Source: Takakia lepidozioides (Eukaryota > Streptophyta > Takakiopsida > Takakiales > Takakiaceae). Taken from it: a DNA stretch of 64,000 bases. Positions 44,360-56,385 of this stretch are shown here, piece by piece. Made by a program: the position numbers and the translations under genes. The notes below the pieces were generated by a model that ran no database searches, was not told the origin of the DNA, and worked only from the letters and a program-made list of their open reading frames with translations. The stretch is from NCBI GenBank assembly GCA_030704615.1, contig CM060734.1, positions 4,216,001 to 4,280,000 of the forward strand. Reading direction: 5' to 3'. Within the stretch, counting starts at the first letter, position 1, and every line of letters starts with the position of its first letter.

Positions 44360-45623
44360 CTACTCCGTCCTATATACGTCTTTCGGCTCAGGCCAATTGA
44401 ATGGCTTGCCCATGAATCGAAGTACTACATGGGCTAATGTGACTCTCTCATTCTTGTTGTTGTCGTACAACCTTTGTAGCATTGAATGCCAACAATCTCC
44501 CGTAAATTGGTCCTGGAACATACTTTGATCATAATGAGCGCCGCCATTTATTCGTACCGCTATCTTCCCAACGGAAAAGGCCTCCGACGTCATGTCCTTG
44601 GGGGGGGGGGCTAAGCCCCAATCACATACCCCAATCTTGATCTCCTCGGTGCCATCTGGAAAATGCAACAAGATGTTGTCGGGGGACAAGTCGTTGTGCA
44701 AGATACCGTTCTTGTGGACAACATCTATGATGCACACCAGTGCCCATGCAAGTTTACTGCGCACTTTCCGGAAACGAAGCAAGCGATCACATTCCTGGAA
44801 CTCTGCTTCCGTTCCCTTTGTTCTAAAATCACCATGTTGTCCGAATCGTTGCCCCATTTTCTGTCAAGGTTCATCATGTCGCGTATTGTCCCCCCGTTCC
44901 ACCAACGAGTGTAACCCTCTACCTCAGGTGTATTCACAGCAAAAAACGAGATAACACCCGGATGCTGGAACTTCACTACCAAACACTCGTCGATATGTTG
45001 TCTCAACGTATTTTCTGGATTTTTGGACTTGGGTTTTTTTCCCGCTAGCTCCCAACGCTCCGGTATTCTAGAATCGCCAACAATCCTACAGTGACGGACC
45101 TTAGCATACCCTCATTCTTTGTAAGGGCCAATCTCTACCACCTTCGCAGTAGAGTTCAGGTAATAAGGACCAGTTGTGCCTCCCCCGCTCGATGACCCCG
45201 CCTTCCAAGAGACAACCCTAGTTTGGCGATGTGAATTCTGACTTGCCGAGCAAGCCCAATACTCAACACGCCGCATTAACTCAGCTTTGGCGGAGGGCAC
45301 TCGACCCTCGGTTGTTCTACCCTTCCATGTCTTCATTAGCTGCCTCAAATTCCACGTGACGTTTTTCGCCCTACTTTGGATCCACCGATTGAACTTCGGC
45401 TTGTCCCTATCCGCCGTCTACTTAACCCCCGCCAAAACGTTTGTCATTTTCCTCTCCATATTTTGCTGAAAAATCTGCAACCCCTCCCATCCATCCTATC
45501 CAAGGCATCCGGTCTCGGGTAGTCTGGCTTGTTGACCTGGCTATCCCGCTTGTGGGCACGTTTTCTCTTCCTCCACCCCCCAGACGATCCCGCCCCAGAA
45601 CTTGAATTCACAACCCTCGACAT
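44360..45623 (-). pseudogene. Protein-kinase-like gene, frame-shifted
   Basis: In reverse it starts MSRVVNSSSGAGSSGG with a basic patch and shifts frame. It then has an N-terminal region (NVTWNLRQLMKTWKGR), a TGA at 45112, an N-lobe-like part (YAKVRHCRIVG), and HPGVISFFAVN with EGYTRWWNGGTIRDMM like a hinge. After another shift near 44855 come the catalytic loop HNDLSPDNILLHF and VCDWGLAPP, with DWG in place of DFG. Asp and Asn of the loop are kept; HRD is HND. The C-lobe end is present (WHSMLQRLYDN, then RVTLAHVVLRFM). Breaks show that this copy is not functional. It is intronless, with a TATA box at 45866-45875. Confidence 0.75.
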
Positions 45624-45865
45624 TGTATAAACCTTTGCCCATTACAGGATCCAAAACCTCAGAAAAATGGAAATGAACGCGTGTGGATGGTATCTTTGTA
45701 GTTTTCTGCAAAAAAACAGGCCGCCGGAGATCCGGAAACGGCAAAATGGTGATACGATGATTGTACCGTGAATAAGTGTGTGGGACTGACCAAGTCTGAA
45801 CTACAGGATGCCAAGGAACCGCACCACAAGAGGGGCAAAAGTGATCAGAAAAGAAGGGGGGAATG

Positions 45866-45875
45866 CTTTATATAG
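45866..45875 (-). promoter_or_regulatory. TATA box of the kinase-like gene
   Basis: On the reverse strand CTATATAAAG is preceded by GGGCGCC and followed by a C-rich run (ATTCCCCCCTTC), the same layout as the other modules. It is about 245 bp upstream of the first Met. GCGACCGCC hairpins lie a further 320 bp upstream. Confidence 0.65.
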
Positions 45876-46189
45876 GCGCCCACCAGCCCCCCCCCCCCCT
45901 CCCCTCCCCAAAAATAAAATAAAATGGCATTATGCTTGAAAAAGCACAACAGGCCAGTAGCACCTCGCCACGTGTCAGCGCGGCGCGACTGGCCAGTCGC
46001 ACCTCGCCACGCGTACCCACATGGGAGAGGTCAAGGGTTCAAAACCACCTCCCCCCATCCCATTTGTTTCGTTTTTCCTGACCCGTGGCACCTCGCCACG
46101 TGGCTGGCCGAGGCGCCGCTTCATGATTAAAAATAAAAAACAAAACGCCACACGGCGGGTCCCTGGATTTCTAAGGAAAAAAAAAACAC

Positions 46190-46268
46190 GCGACCGCTGC
46201 ATGGCGGTCGCTATATTTATAAAAACAAGAAGAGCGACCGCCACATGGCCAATGTAGGCGGTCGCTTA
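46190..46268. repeat. Two GCGACCGCC hairpins upstream of the kinase-like gene
   Basis: GCGACCGCTGCATGGCGGTCGC (46191-46212) and a longer-looped GCGACCGCC...GGCGGTCGC (46234-46266). These belong to the repeat family at 33 and 37 kb, here as a minimal pair. Confidence 0.9.
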
Positions 46269-46869
46269 TTTTAAAATGTGTGCTTTTCTTGTACTGATGG
46301 TGGAAATATCCTGGGTGGCTCTTCACCGTGTTTCCAACAATTCATGGTTCCCACAAAGATATACTAACACCTTGGTCTGAGCATGACAAAAGGTTATCAA
46401 ATATGTTCCTGATTGAATTGATGAACCCAAGGCAATGGGAAGGCCAAAGCCATGAGATATCAGCCTCCTCTCCCGCCATGACCATGGTGTGGAGCAAGCA
46501 AGTCCTTCATAAGGTAAGATCTTCTCCAGCAAAAATATGTTGGCTAATTGGGCATGGAGAGTAAGGCATCCTTGAAGGTACCTGAGATAAGCATAGAACA
46601 TCTATAGGGCTTCTGAATGCTGAAATTTTGAGCTAGGCCTTGGTAAGACAGCTTGCTGGAGTAGACGTGTACACCTTATACATGATCCGGTCAATGCACA
46701 TTACTCTTGTTTGCCGGTCCCCTGTAGCCGATGCCTTATGTCAAATTTAGATACCTTATGATAAGAATGAGTTCCATTTCTTTGGCTCAAATGTTTCTAT
46801 GTTTCTCCTAGTTATGGCTTTGCTCGTTATAGCACCATAAAAAATACCCAATTCTGATATGCTGCTGGT

Positions 46870-47405
46870 AGAGGTTTCGTCTGAATACAAGGTGGTAAAC
46901 CCCTGCCAGACTTCATTACCTAAGTCCCAATACCTGCCCCCTTTGGTTTTGTACACATGTTTTTACCCAAAACAAGGGGTGGGTAAACACTAAAAGTCTG
47001 ATATAAGATTCTTTCCTGATTGTTACTTTATGACCTTGGGAATTGAGGGTTCTTTCACTGGCCTCTTCTTCCGGTCACCAGAGCTTATATATAAACTAAA
47101 AGGTAAAACTCTACATTTTGATGTATGTGTTGATGTACCTTCGTTTGTCACAACTTGCCAACTTGGAACATGCCAATGGCAGAAAATTCATTACCTAAAC
47201 CTGCCCCCGTTGGTTTTGTACACATGTGGTACCCAAAAGCATGGGCTAGGTAAACACTAAAGGGTTGATAAAAGTTTCTTTCCTGTTTGTTGCTTCGTGA
47301 ATTTCGGAGTTAAGGTCCCTTCATTGGCCTCATCTTTCCATTACCAGAGCTTATGTGTAGCTCAAAGGTAAAACTCTACATTCTGATGTAAGTGTTGATG
47401 TACCT
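46870..47405. repeat. Tandem duplication, period about 265 bp
   Basis: The segments CCTTTGGTTTTGTACACATG, GGTAAACACTAAA, TTCTTTCCTG, CCAGAGCTTAT and GGTAAAACTCTACATT occur twice in the same order (about 46938-47148 and 47206-47401). Identity is moderate. Non-coding. Confidence 0.8.
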
Positions 47406-47537
47406 TTGCTCGTCATGGCTTGTTTTGTTTTTTGACCTTGGAGAGTTGAGATTGTAGGCATGTTTATTTCTATGGTTCCTTTGTAACCAGAAGTAAAAGC
47501 TACAAAGAAGAGGGAGGTCATTTATGTGATGGGGTCT

Positions 47538-47572
47538 GGTATGCACTCCCTTACGGGGTGAGTGCATACCAC
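47538..47572. repeat. Perfect-stem hairpin
   Basis: GGTATGCACTC and GAGTGCATACC are separated by about 13 bp. It sits next to further GTGAGTG/CACTCAC motifs. It could be a small foldback or a chance structure. Confidence 0.5.
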
Positions 47573-47699
47573 ACTCACTCCATAAGGAGCTGCCATACCA
47601 GGGGATGGTTGGTGGGTTCCCTCTCTCTCCCTCTCTCTCCCTCCCTCCATGGATCTGGCTGGGTCTTTTAAAACTCGATAGTTTAAGACCAGTGGTATG

Positions 47700-49450
47700 T
47701 TACCTAACCCCTAATTAACCTTATTGGAATTTGGTTAATTTCGGTTATTTACATGACCCGGATTTTTGGTATAAGGTCACGATCCTAATGGAGCCATCCT
47801 ATTATTTAATTTTTTCATCCATAAATGGATGTCATCCTCAGAGGATGACACAGATGAAAAATCGAGAGACAATTTCATCCAACGCGGATGAAATCATGAT
47901 AGATTTCATCCTACGCGGTAGAGTTCATCCCGTGTGATGGATTTCATCCCGAATGAATGGATGAAATCGCGGGAAATCGTGCTTCATCTCTTCCCTGCCC
48001 TAACCCTCTGCATGACGATCGTGCTCAAGGGATGGCTGAAGCTGAGAGATGGTGGCGGGGGGCGCATGGAGCTCGATTCAGGCGCCCTTGAATGCTATGG
48101 AGCTGCGCCATTAAGGCATTTAGGTGTTCTGGCAAGATTCAATACCTTCTTCCCCTCTTGGAGTGCGCAATGGCGGCAGTACTTGCAATTTCCCTGTGGC
48201 GGTTGTCTCTAATGCTTGGCGGGCGATCTACCTGTGCTGTGGTTGCTTGCTGTGACCTTCATTGATCATTAAGATACAAGCGGCGAAATTAAGGCCTCAG
48301 GGAAGTGTCTGAACTCTTTAAGTTTGGGCGATTCACTTTCTTTGTGCATGCTTTGTACATTTTTGTTGTGCATTTTTGTTTACTGGTCTTGAGAGCTATG
48401 GCGCAGGCCTCTCTTCCACAAGCCATCAAGGTATTGGCTTGCATATGCTCTGTTTCCTTTCTGCCCCTGCTTTGTATTGCATGTTGTACAGCGATAACAA
48501 GCGTGAGACCTGCGATTCACCTGGGGTTCCACATCGTCTCTAACTTAACTGTTTCTGATTGCGTGTGATGGGACCAGGTGAGGGTCCTCACTTAACATGG
48601 ATTTTAAAGCTTGAAGTGGATTGGAATCGAGTTGAAAAAGCGACGCCATCTGTATCTTTGGGGGAGAACGATCCTTTCTTCCTCTTTCCTTTGATCTTGA
48701 TGGCTCCTATGTTTAACCTAGTATGGTGGACAATCAATCATTAGGGCGACTATCTCTTGTTCCCTATGGCATACTGATGTGACAATGGAGCAATGATATG
48801 ACATGCTGATGGCTTTAAAGAGATCTGGTAACATGCTACAATGTAGGGCAACATCATTTGCTTAAGAATAGGTCTGCAAAGCCTCCATCCCAGCCCCTGC
48901 ATATCCTGCGATCACCGCGTTCCATGACACAACATATCTCTCGGCTCGATACTAAGAAAACATATGGTGTGGCACAGGAGAGAAAAAAACCCAAAAGGAG
49001 GCTAAGTCCCAGCCCTCTCTTCACGGCTACCGTACTTAATGGGCAACCCTATAAGCAATTTTTTGAAATTTTTTAACCTTTTGCACTTTGATCATTGATG
49101 AATGAACTCATGATCCAATGGATGAATACATTCGTGTATATGCCTTCAAAATGACACATGTAGTGATGTAGTCGTATAAATAGAACTGTGAAACCATCTT
49201 CAATCAATCATGAAGTCATAAGTTCCTATGAAACGTCGTCCACGTGTAGTAAAACATATCACACTAGTCATATAAACCATCCCTGACATCGTGTTTGACC
49301 AGTGCTCCATATATTTCCGGAGTCATGTAGTGATATCTATTACTACAGAGTGATAAAAATATCTCTACAATGCATTTCATGGCTCTGTAGTCGTATATAT
49401 AGTGACAGTTTTATGACTCCGCAAAAGCCGTAGTCATAAAAACCTTAATT
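47700..49450. other. No gene seen; second TTTCATCC cluster
   Basis: At 47800-47970 TTTCATCC and GGATGAAAT alternate many times. The rest contains only weak open frames (for example 48305-48568, hydrophobic and Cys-rich), none of which I can support. Confidence 0.4.
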
Positions 49451-49571
49451 TGTTGTAGTGAGGGGAGCAGAGTGGGGGAGTGAAACCTGACGATACAGGG
49501 CAGTGGAGAATACCAGACAGCAGGGGAGCAAGGCACAATGAAACACATGGGAACAGAGGAAGCACGGTTAC

Positions 49572-50386
49572 CTACGTTGCCAACCACTTCTTTTGCGCAA
49601 GCACTCCACGATGGAAGATGGCGCCAGATGCAATGTGCTCTACAAAGGCCCCATACCAACCATTCTCTCCATATTTGAGGAAAGTAGGCGGCAATAGAGT
49701 TGTATCCGTATCCAGGAGAATGAGTGTTCCCAGCTTTATAATGGAATCACCATGGACGACTATGAAGTCAACTCTTTTAATTTCCTCCACAATAGTTTGC
49801 ACCTGGTTGCGTATGAAACCAACTCCAACAACTGACATGGGGGTAGCCTTTGAACTCTTTTCTGTCTAGTGATCGGGTGGCCCCTTCGCTCCCCTACTGT
49901 GCTACCCTCTGCTCCCCTTTGGGTCTTAGCAGGTTGCCTCGACCCGCATCGCGTTCCTTCCTCTTCTGCCCCGGGGGGGAAGACTCTGTTTGCTCAGTAT
50001 CAGACTAGGCAGAGTCTGCGGTCTAACAGCTTTTTTTTTTTCCAATTCTCAGCTTTCTTCTTCGCCGTCAGGTCATTTGTAGGAATGGGTCGGCGGATGG
50101 GATTGGCACCTCATAGCCTGAGTACAATTGCTTTGTCCTCCTTTGGGTTCACGACAGTGGACCACGGTTTTGCATCTTCGGGTGCAAGTGGGTAACCCTC
50201 CCCGTCAACCAAATGACGATTCAAACGCATTTTCTCCCTCTTGAGGCAGCCACATAATTTGCAGATATAAGGATCCCGCACAGTTCCACCAACTGCAGCC
50301 TCCGCTATCATCTCGTCATATTGCTGTGGGTCATACCAGTAAGGGATACGGTTTCCCTTTCTGCTGGCGTGCAAATATATTCTCAT
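49572..50386 (-). CDS. Two uncharacterised exon-like frames, one with zinc-binding residues
   Basis: Reverse frame 50386-50111 includes YICKLCGCLKREKMRLNRH, where a C-x2-C pair is followed by a His as in C2H2-like fingers. Frame 49838-49572 reads as a compact hydrophobic domain (FIRNQVQTIVEEIKRVDF). They may be exons of one gene or separate remnants. Homologues and splice sites are not clear. Confidence 0.3.
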
Positions 50387-50759
50387 TCCAGGGGACGTGT
50401 TCTGTCACACCACCCGAGACAAATACTTACATGGAATACGGTCAAAATAAATAGAACAACATGTGTTGTGCTCATGGGAAGCTTGGGTGGACACTGGCAC
50501 ATGGATCCAACATGGAATGAGAATATTTTCGCGCGATAGCCACATGATATCCTAGTAGGTTGTTGGCCGCACCATTCAAAACAATCGGACATTCGGAGGC
50601 AAGAAACTCATCATCATATCGCAAACCATAAGAATAGTCTAAGAAGAAAGAACATAACCGTCACACGCGAAGAAGAAACCCTCATCATGTGTAGAAGCTC
50701 CACTTATAGATCGTTTGTGGAACGTCGATGGAAAATGGACGGCAAAGATTGGACGGTTA

Positions 50760-51660
50760 GAATAGGCGAGACAGGGGATCAGAGGTACCGGGGAGCGGGA
50801 GAGCGGAGGAAGAGGCGAGCGGAGTGGCGCGAGAGGGGAGCAGAGTGACCGGGGGTGCGAAACAGGGGAGCATTTGTATAGGGGAGCGGAGGAGGGGAGC
50901 ACAGAGCGGTGCGGGGAGGCGAAACAGGGGAGCACAGTGATAGCGGAGTGGAGAGCGCTGCGCCGGGGTGAAATAGGGGAGCGAAGGAGGGGAGCGGAGC
51001 GCCCGCGGGGGCCAAACAGGGGAGCATAAATATAGGGGGGCGAAAGATGGGAGCGGAGAGCGCCGCGGGGGGCCAAACATGGGAGCATAGATACAAGGGA
51101 GCAGAGGGGAGCGGAGAGCGCCCGGGGGGGGGGGGGGGAGGGGAGCAGAGCTACAGGGGAGCGGAGAGCGCCGGGGGGGGGGGGGGGGGGGGTGGGGGTG
51201 GGTGGGAGCAGAGATACAGGGGAGCGGAGCGCGGGGGGCCAAACAGGGGAGCATAGGTACAGAGGAGCGGAGAGCGCCCGGTGGGGGGGGGGGGGGCAAC
51301 AACAGGAGAGCACTCGTACAGGGAGCGAAGGAGGGGAGCGGAGAGTGCCGTGGAGGGGGTGAAACAGGGGAGCAGCAATACAGGGGAGCGAAGAGGGGAG
51401 TGCAGAGCGCAGGGGAGGGCGACATGGGAGCATTCGTACGAGGGAGCAAAGAAGGGGAGCGGAGAGCGCCGTGGGGGGGCAAACAGGGAGCAGAGAGGGC
51501 GGGCCGCGGGGACACGGCGGCGCGGAAGAGGGGAGCAGAGAGACCGGGGCACAGAGAGACAAGGGAGAGCAGAACAGGGGGGCGGAAACATGGGAGTGGA
51601 GAGAGAGAGAGGGGGGTGAAAGGGCGGGGCACGGCGGGTCCCGGGGGCGGCCCCAGGGGC
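50760..51660. repeat. G-rich minisatellite
   Basis: Irregular 40-60 bp units built from GGGGAGCGGAGAGCGCC, a G-run of up to about 20, CAAACAGGGGAGCA and TACAGGGGAGCG segments. One strand is almost only purine. The many long frames in all six readings are by-products. The runs of G could form quadruplexes. Confidence 0.9.
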
Positions 51661-52385
51661 AGGGTGGGGATTTGACCGGGGAGCGGCTCCCGGGGGGCAG
51701 GACCCTCGCTCTCACTTGCGGGCGTTCAACTCCCATCCTATGTCTAGTGTAAACCCCTAAGAGGTAGCTATCAAACTTTTAGAGCCTTACTAGCATACAG
51801 GACACCCAATGTGTGCTGGAATAAATGTCTACTCTTGTGCATGAAAAAATACTTAAAGTTGAAAAGTATTTCTCTCAATTAGCAGTTAGAACAAGAAAAT
51901 CTGTGATTATCTCGGAGATCTCTCTTGTTCTGGACATGGAAGACCATTCGCCTCCCTTCTCCAAATATACTGCCTCCATGTCAACAACAGTTCTCCAACC
52001 CAGCAGTGCCTTCATTTCCAGCTTCACCAACAAATCATCAGCCCTTCCGGTCATTCAGGCTACTTTCATTGCTTTTCTTGTTTCTGAGATCAGGTGTGAC
52101 ATGCACTTGGTTGTACATTTTGTCTCCCTGACCTTTCAACATTTCCAACCCACGTGACCACTGTTTTACTGCCTTAGGTGAATGGGGGTGCTTTGAGCCC
52201 TCTTCCTTCGCCATTCAGGAAATGTCACCGTATCTACTTTTATCTGAAAATACTACGGGCTTATCCCCAAAACAAGAAATTTTCACAATCTCCAGCTCCC
52301 ACTTCCAGGAATCTTCATCTCTTCCAAAATTGATGACCAGATGCATCACTACCATTCCTTCAGGGAAATCAAGGATTGAAGGACC
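51661..52385. other. No supported gene
   Basis: A 110-codon forward frame at 51825-52157 looks Ser/Phe-rich and unrecognised. This stretch is the 3' flank of the reverse methyltransferase gene. Confidence 0.4.
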
Positions 52386-55300
52386 TCAAGCTTTCAAAAG
52401 AAAAGCTACGGTCGAAACCGGGCTACCTTCAGCACCTCCAAACTGAAAGGTAGGGTAGGTGCGGACATGGTCAATGTACTCAAAAGTTGGTCCTGTTGAA
52501 ATTGACAGACCATTAGGGTCCTCGTCTTCTTTCATGCCATGCCCATTGGTCTTCCATGAATGAGACAGAGTGTTCACTTCTGCTACTAGCTCATCCTTGG
52601 TGTGGTTACATGATGTGATCACCTGTCAGCATGTTCCCAGCCAATATATACACTCATGCATGTCAACAACAACCCAGGTTCCAAAATTGTTAGATAGGGA
52701 GACTGCCAACATGCGTGTGAGACAGACGTATGCTCGGCCATCACGTGGCTGCCATGGCTCTATGACTGTATATCCATGTGACATCAGTTGTCTTGGGTGG
52801 GTGACAAACACGGGTGGAGATGCCAGAGCCCTTCCATTGCCACGAGCAATTTGATAGGATGAATACTGAACTAGCTGGGGTGCATGACTGTAACATTGGG
52901 TAGCCAAATCAGGGGTCAATGGCACCAAGCCTACTAGCAAAGTCTGATATAGAGAATCAGAGAATCTCGCTCTATCCCCAAGACTGGCTCTATGAAGGCT
53001 CAAGTTATGGAAGATCAACAAACACCTCTCCTGCAATCCCTCTATAGGTGTAAAAAGCAAAAGGCCGTACCAGAACACCACCAGGAGCAATGAGTTTACA
53101 AATAGCCTTCCAATACAAAGCTCTGCATACACCCACCACGGGTCATTATACATGGTTACGTATGGGATAATGGCACACCTACCTCAGCTTAGAAATAGTG
53201 CAAGTCACAGATTTGAGGGGTCCAGACCCTTAGTAAGATACCTTCCAGTAACCCTTGTCAAATCTGAAGTTTTACTGTCACCGCTGTGCACCAAAGAGAG
53301 ATTACGAAGCCACTTAGTGCGTGCTTAGCATATAGTCTTGCCATGCTCATTTGCTGTTACTGTGGAAAGAGCGATAATGAGAACGTGTGGAACAAACCTG
53401 TGTGCTGGACCATCAGGGTGCAGGCCAATGGCATCAAGAGTGCCCTTGTCAGTGACTAACTTGAACTGTCGGTCCAGCTTGGTGTCCAGCACATCATCAA
53501 CCTGCAGACACAAACTCCTTGAAGTTGCAAATATGCATACCATGATGTTTATGTTCAAAGTTCATAGGAGAAAACGAGAAATTTGAACTTGTTCTTTTAA
53601 CCAAATTTGTCTGGGAGATGCCCTGACAAAAGTAACAAGGTTTCCATCTATCTGTCTCCTCCCTCAAGTGAAGGTCACTAATAAACAATGCTAACAACAA
53701 CTTACTTCTCCTGGCCTTCAGTAAGTTGCCAATTAGTAGACCAAGCAGCAGGTGGACACAAACAAGGACAACGTCAAACAGAAAGGTCAATCGGGGAATA
53801 TACCATGAAGGAGAAATTGCCCACGTTACTGCGCTCTGCCACAGCTTGTGCAAGCTCCACTGCCCCCTCACTGTAGTCTGTTCCTGTCAGGTCTGTGAAT
53901 CTGTTCCAGGAAACCATGAAATGTCATGCGTGCTGGCTTTTAGCATGACAAGACTTTCCAAAAGCTTCCTGACTACTCCAGATTTCAGCCTTCTCTAGCT
54001 TCTGCACTTTTTGTTACATTATGACCGTGATTAACTGCATAATGCAAGTTCACAAAGCAGAACTAAAGTCATGCTTGATTCCCACCAGCACTTGTCCAGT
54101 ACTTGGATATGACCTGGTCAGTCGGGGTTACTAAGAGTTGAATGATCCTACATGACTCCAAGCAGTGACCTTAGTTCAAAGGAAATGGGGACACAAACAC
54201 AACCTACAGTTAAAAACTAAGGGATTGGGCATTTAGCATAACACGACTTTCCAGCAGAACGAACTGCTTCCTGTAACTAGTCAAGATGTCAGACTTCTCT
54301 AGCCTACGAACTTTTTTTTACATTATGACTGTGATTTACTGCATAATGTCAGTTCATAAAGCAGGATTGAACCTGCTTCATTCCCATTGTCGCTCGTCCA
54401 GTCCTTGGATATGACATGGTCAGTTGTGGTTGCTAAGAATGCTTAATCCAACATGACTCCAAGCAGTGACTTTAGTCAAAGAAAATACAACCTACAGTTC
54501 AAAACTTGATGTGGCTTATGGATTGGGTTGATATCATCCCAATCCTACTCTGCACATTACCGGTGCCACGAAAGGCACAAGGATTCTTGCTGAAAAGACA
54601 TACCCTTGCTTGCGCAAAGCATGAAGGAAGACGCCATTGCCAGTGCCAAGGTCAAGAACGTTCCAATTGGCTAGCTCAAATGCCATGGATCCACTGGCTG
54701 AAAAATCTGACAGCCTGCATGGCACCAATGTAAAAACATTGACAGAATCAAAGGGAAGGCCTGAAGCCACAGTGAAACAAATTCTTGCCGTCCATGTTGC
54801 CACTGTCTCCATCACTTCTTCCCCAAACCTGAAAATCACATCCATTGTTGTTATGTCACCTGGGATGGTGGAATTCAAATGGATCTAAAACAAGAAATGG
54901 AACATGCTAGACGAATTGCCTATACACGACACGTAAGAGGTGGCATGCACAAGAGCAGTTAAGATCAAGACTGTTCCATAGAACAATACAAATACAAATA
55001 TCTGAAGATGTTACAATGAAACTGCTTCTGGTTTTCATGCCAACAAATCGGAAATGCTGGGTAAAATTTCTTACCAGATTTCCCCGGCATCACCATGCTC
55101 ATGGAAATTCACCAGCTCCTCTGCATAAGTTGAGTCCCAATGTGACTGGAGGCCCAGCATGGGCAGTTCCACCTCGGCATCTTGTTCTTCTTTGTCTGAA
55201 CTGCAAACCAATTAAACTGTTAGCTTCCCATTTCGATCACTGCGGAAATGGTGCAGACTCCCATTCAACTTACTCCTGGAAGACTAGTTTCAACGTTTAG

Positions 55301-55995
55301 ATGTAGTACAACCACCAACTGCTGCTCATCATAATTCAACTACCAACTGTTGTTGGATTTTCCTAACACACAGACACAAAGCATGTATCAATCTAGACAT
55401 GCGGAGTTGACACCAACAGTACAATAAAGTTCACCATTAACTCAACACTGCAGGTCTCCTGATGAATCTGAGGTTGACAACTGCTACTTTGAGGCTGATC
55501 GCACGTTGCATCCAGAGGACGGCAGTCCCGGAGGAAGAGGACGACAGAGGACGAAGTAAAGAGGAATTTATGTGCCTACAGAGTGTCTTTTCAAGCTCTC
55601 TCTTATTGGTGGTCTGAACTTGCACAGTATCAAAATGTACTGGACTGGTTTCCATAACTACTGGTGCAACTAGCTCAGAGGTCTCCTCACTCAACATAGT
55701 GTATATGGCAATGCCAAAAGCATGTTAGAGGATCAAACGACTGGGAGTAGCCATCATACAGATAATCTGATGGACGTAAAGTGGCTGCCATTACGTCAAC
55801 CGCATCTGCATTCCTTTGATCTTCACCATCAAGTGTGCTCCCGTATTCACTCTTCACAGACCACGAATCCGCAGCCACTGATCGCTCATCGTCAGAGTAA
55901 TGCGTGCCTACGTCAATATCCGCCTGACGACTACCCTCCCCGCGCCCGGAGTGCGATTGTTCGCCTTCTTCTGGCGGCCACCGAATGCCCGCCAT
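52386..55995 (-). CDS. EFM4: Elongation factor 1-alpha lysine methyltransferase, EFM4/METTL10 family, seven exons
   Basis: Exons (reverse): 55995-55760, 55200-55075, 54828-54604, 53900-53804, 53501-53398, 53122-53071 and 52622-52386. All introns are GT-AG, all phases agree, and the CDS is 1077 bp for 358 residues, the usual plant length. Domain marks: an N-terminal acidic region with DDERSVAADSWSVKSEYG; LGLQSHWDSTYAEEL; FGEEVMETVATW; the SAM-binding VLDLGTGNG at about residues 178-186; DLTGTDYSEGAVELA; DKGTLDAIGLHPDG; and the C-terminal FEYIDHVRTYPTFQFGG. It methylates a lysine of eEF1A in the cytosol by homology. Seven intact exons suggest a working gene. It is head to head with the WDR25 gene, 390 bp apart. 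Confidence 0.95.
53940..54478. repeat. Tandem duplication inside EFM4 intron, period about 297 bp
   Basis: Two copies (about 53940-54178 and 54236-54478) share ACTTTCCA, CTTCTCTAGC, TTACATTATGAC, CTTGGATATGAC and ACATGACTCCAAGCAGTGAC in order. It lies within the intron 53901-54603 and does not touch exons. Confidence 0.85.
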
Positions 55996-56385
55996 GCCCG
56001 TCACCGTGCCAATTTCAATCCCTATCCTTCCAATTCAAGTCTCAGTCTCTTCTACTCTGGTGCCCCTTCAGCCCTAATCTACAAATACTCGATCAAACCA
56101 CGATGCCCCTGGTTATGGCTGTCTCTCCTCTTCAAACTTCAACCTTCACAACTACACAATTCCCCCGAACCGAGACAGTTTCGGCACCGGCTCGGTGTAA
56201 TCCCGTTCTCTTAGTGGGAACAATCTATGCTAGGGTGCTCTGCTTGTTGGGAACTTCGTCTTTCTTTCCCATCGTCTCGCAGCAAAGACAGTTTGTTTCT
56301 ATATAGCCTAATCCGAACAGCCTTCTCATGGTCTATCGCATACACAAACGAAGTCCTATTCGAGACTGCCTTAGCTTAGCAGCGC
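55996..56385. promoter_or_regulatory. Shared intergenic region between divergent EFM4 and WDR25 genes
   Basis: 390 bp separate the two start codons. There is no clear TATA box on either side, as is common for housekeeping genes. The region is pyrimidine-rich on the + strand. A bidirectional promoter is likely. Confidence 0.55.

Noticed and set aside
27060-46268. An inserted giant-virus segment, suggested by intronless kinase and orphan genes with repeated promoters
   Set aside because: No viral hallmark gene (capsid, polymerase, packaging ATPase) is seen, and a hAT transposase is part of the same set.
50639-51736. Frames of up to 365 codons rich in Pro, Ser and Leu (or Gly, Glu, Arg)
   Set aside because: They arise from the G-rich minisatellite and occur in all readings.
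52626-53153. A 175-codon reverse frame as a separate gene
   Set aside because: It covers one short EFM4 exon and its introns; the correct exon is read in another frame with clean splice sites.
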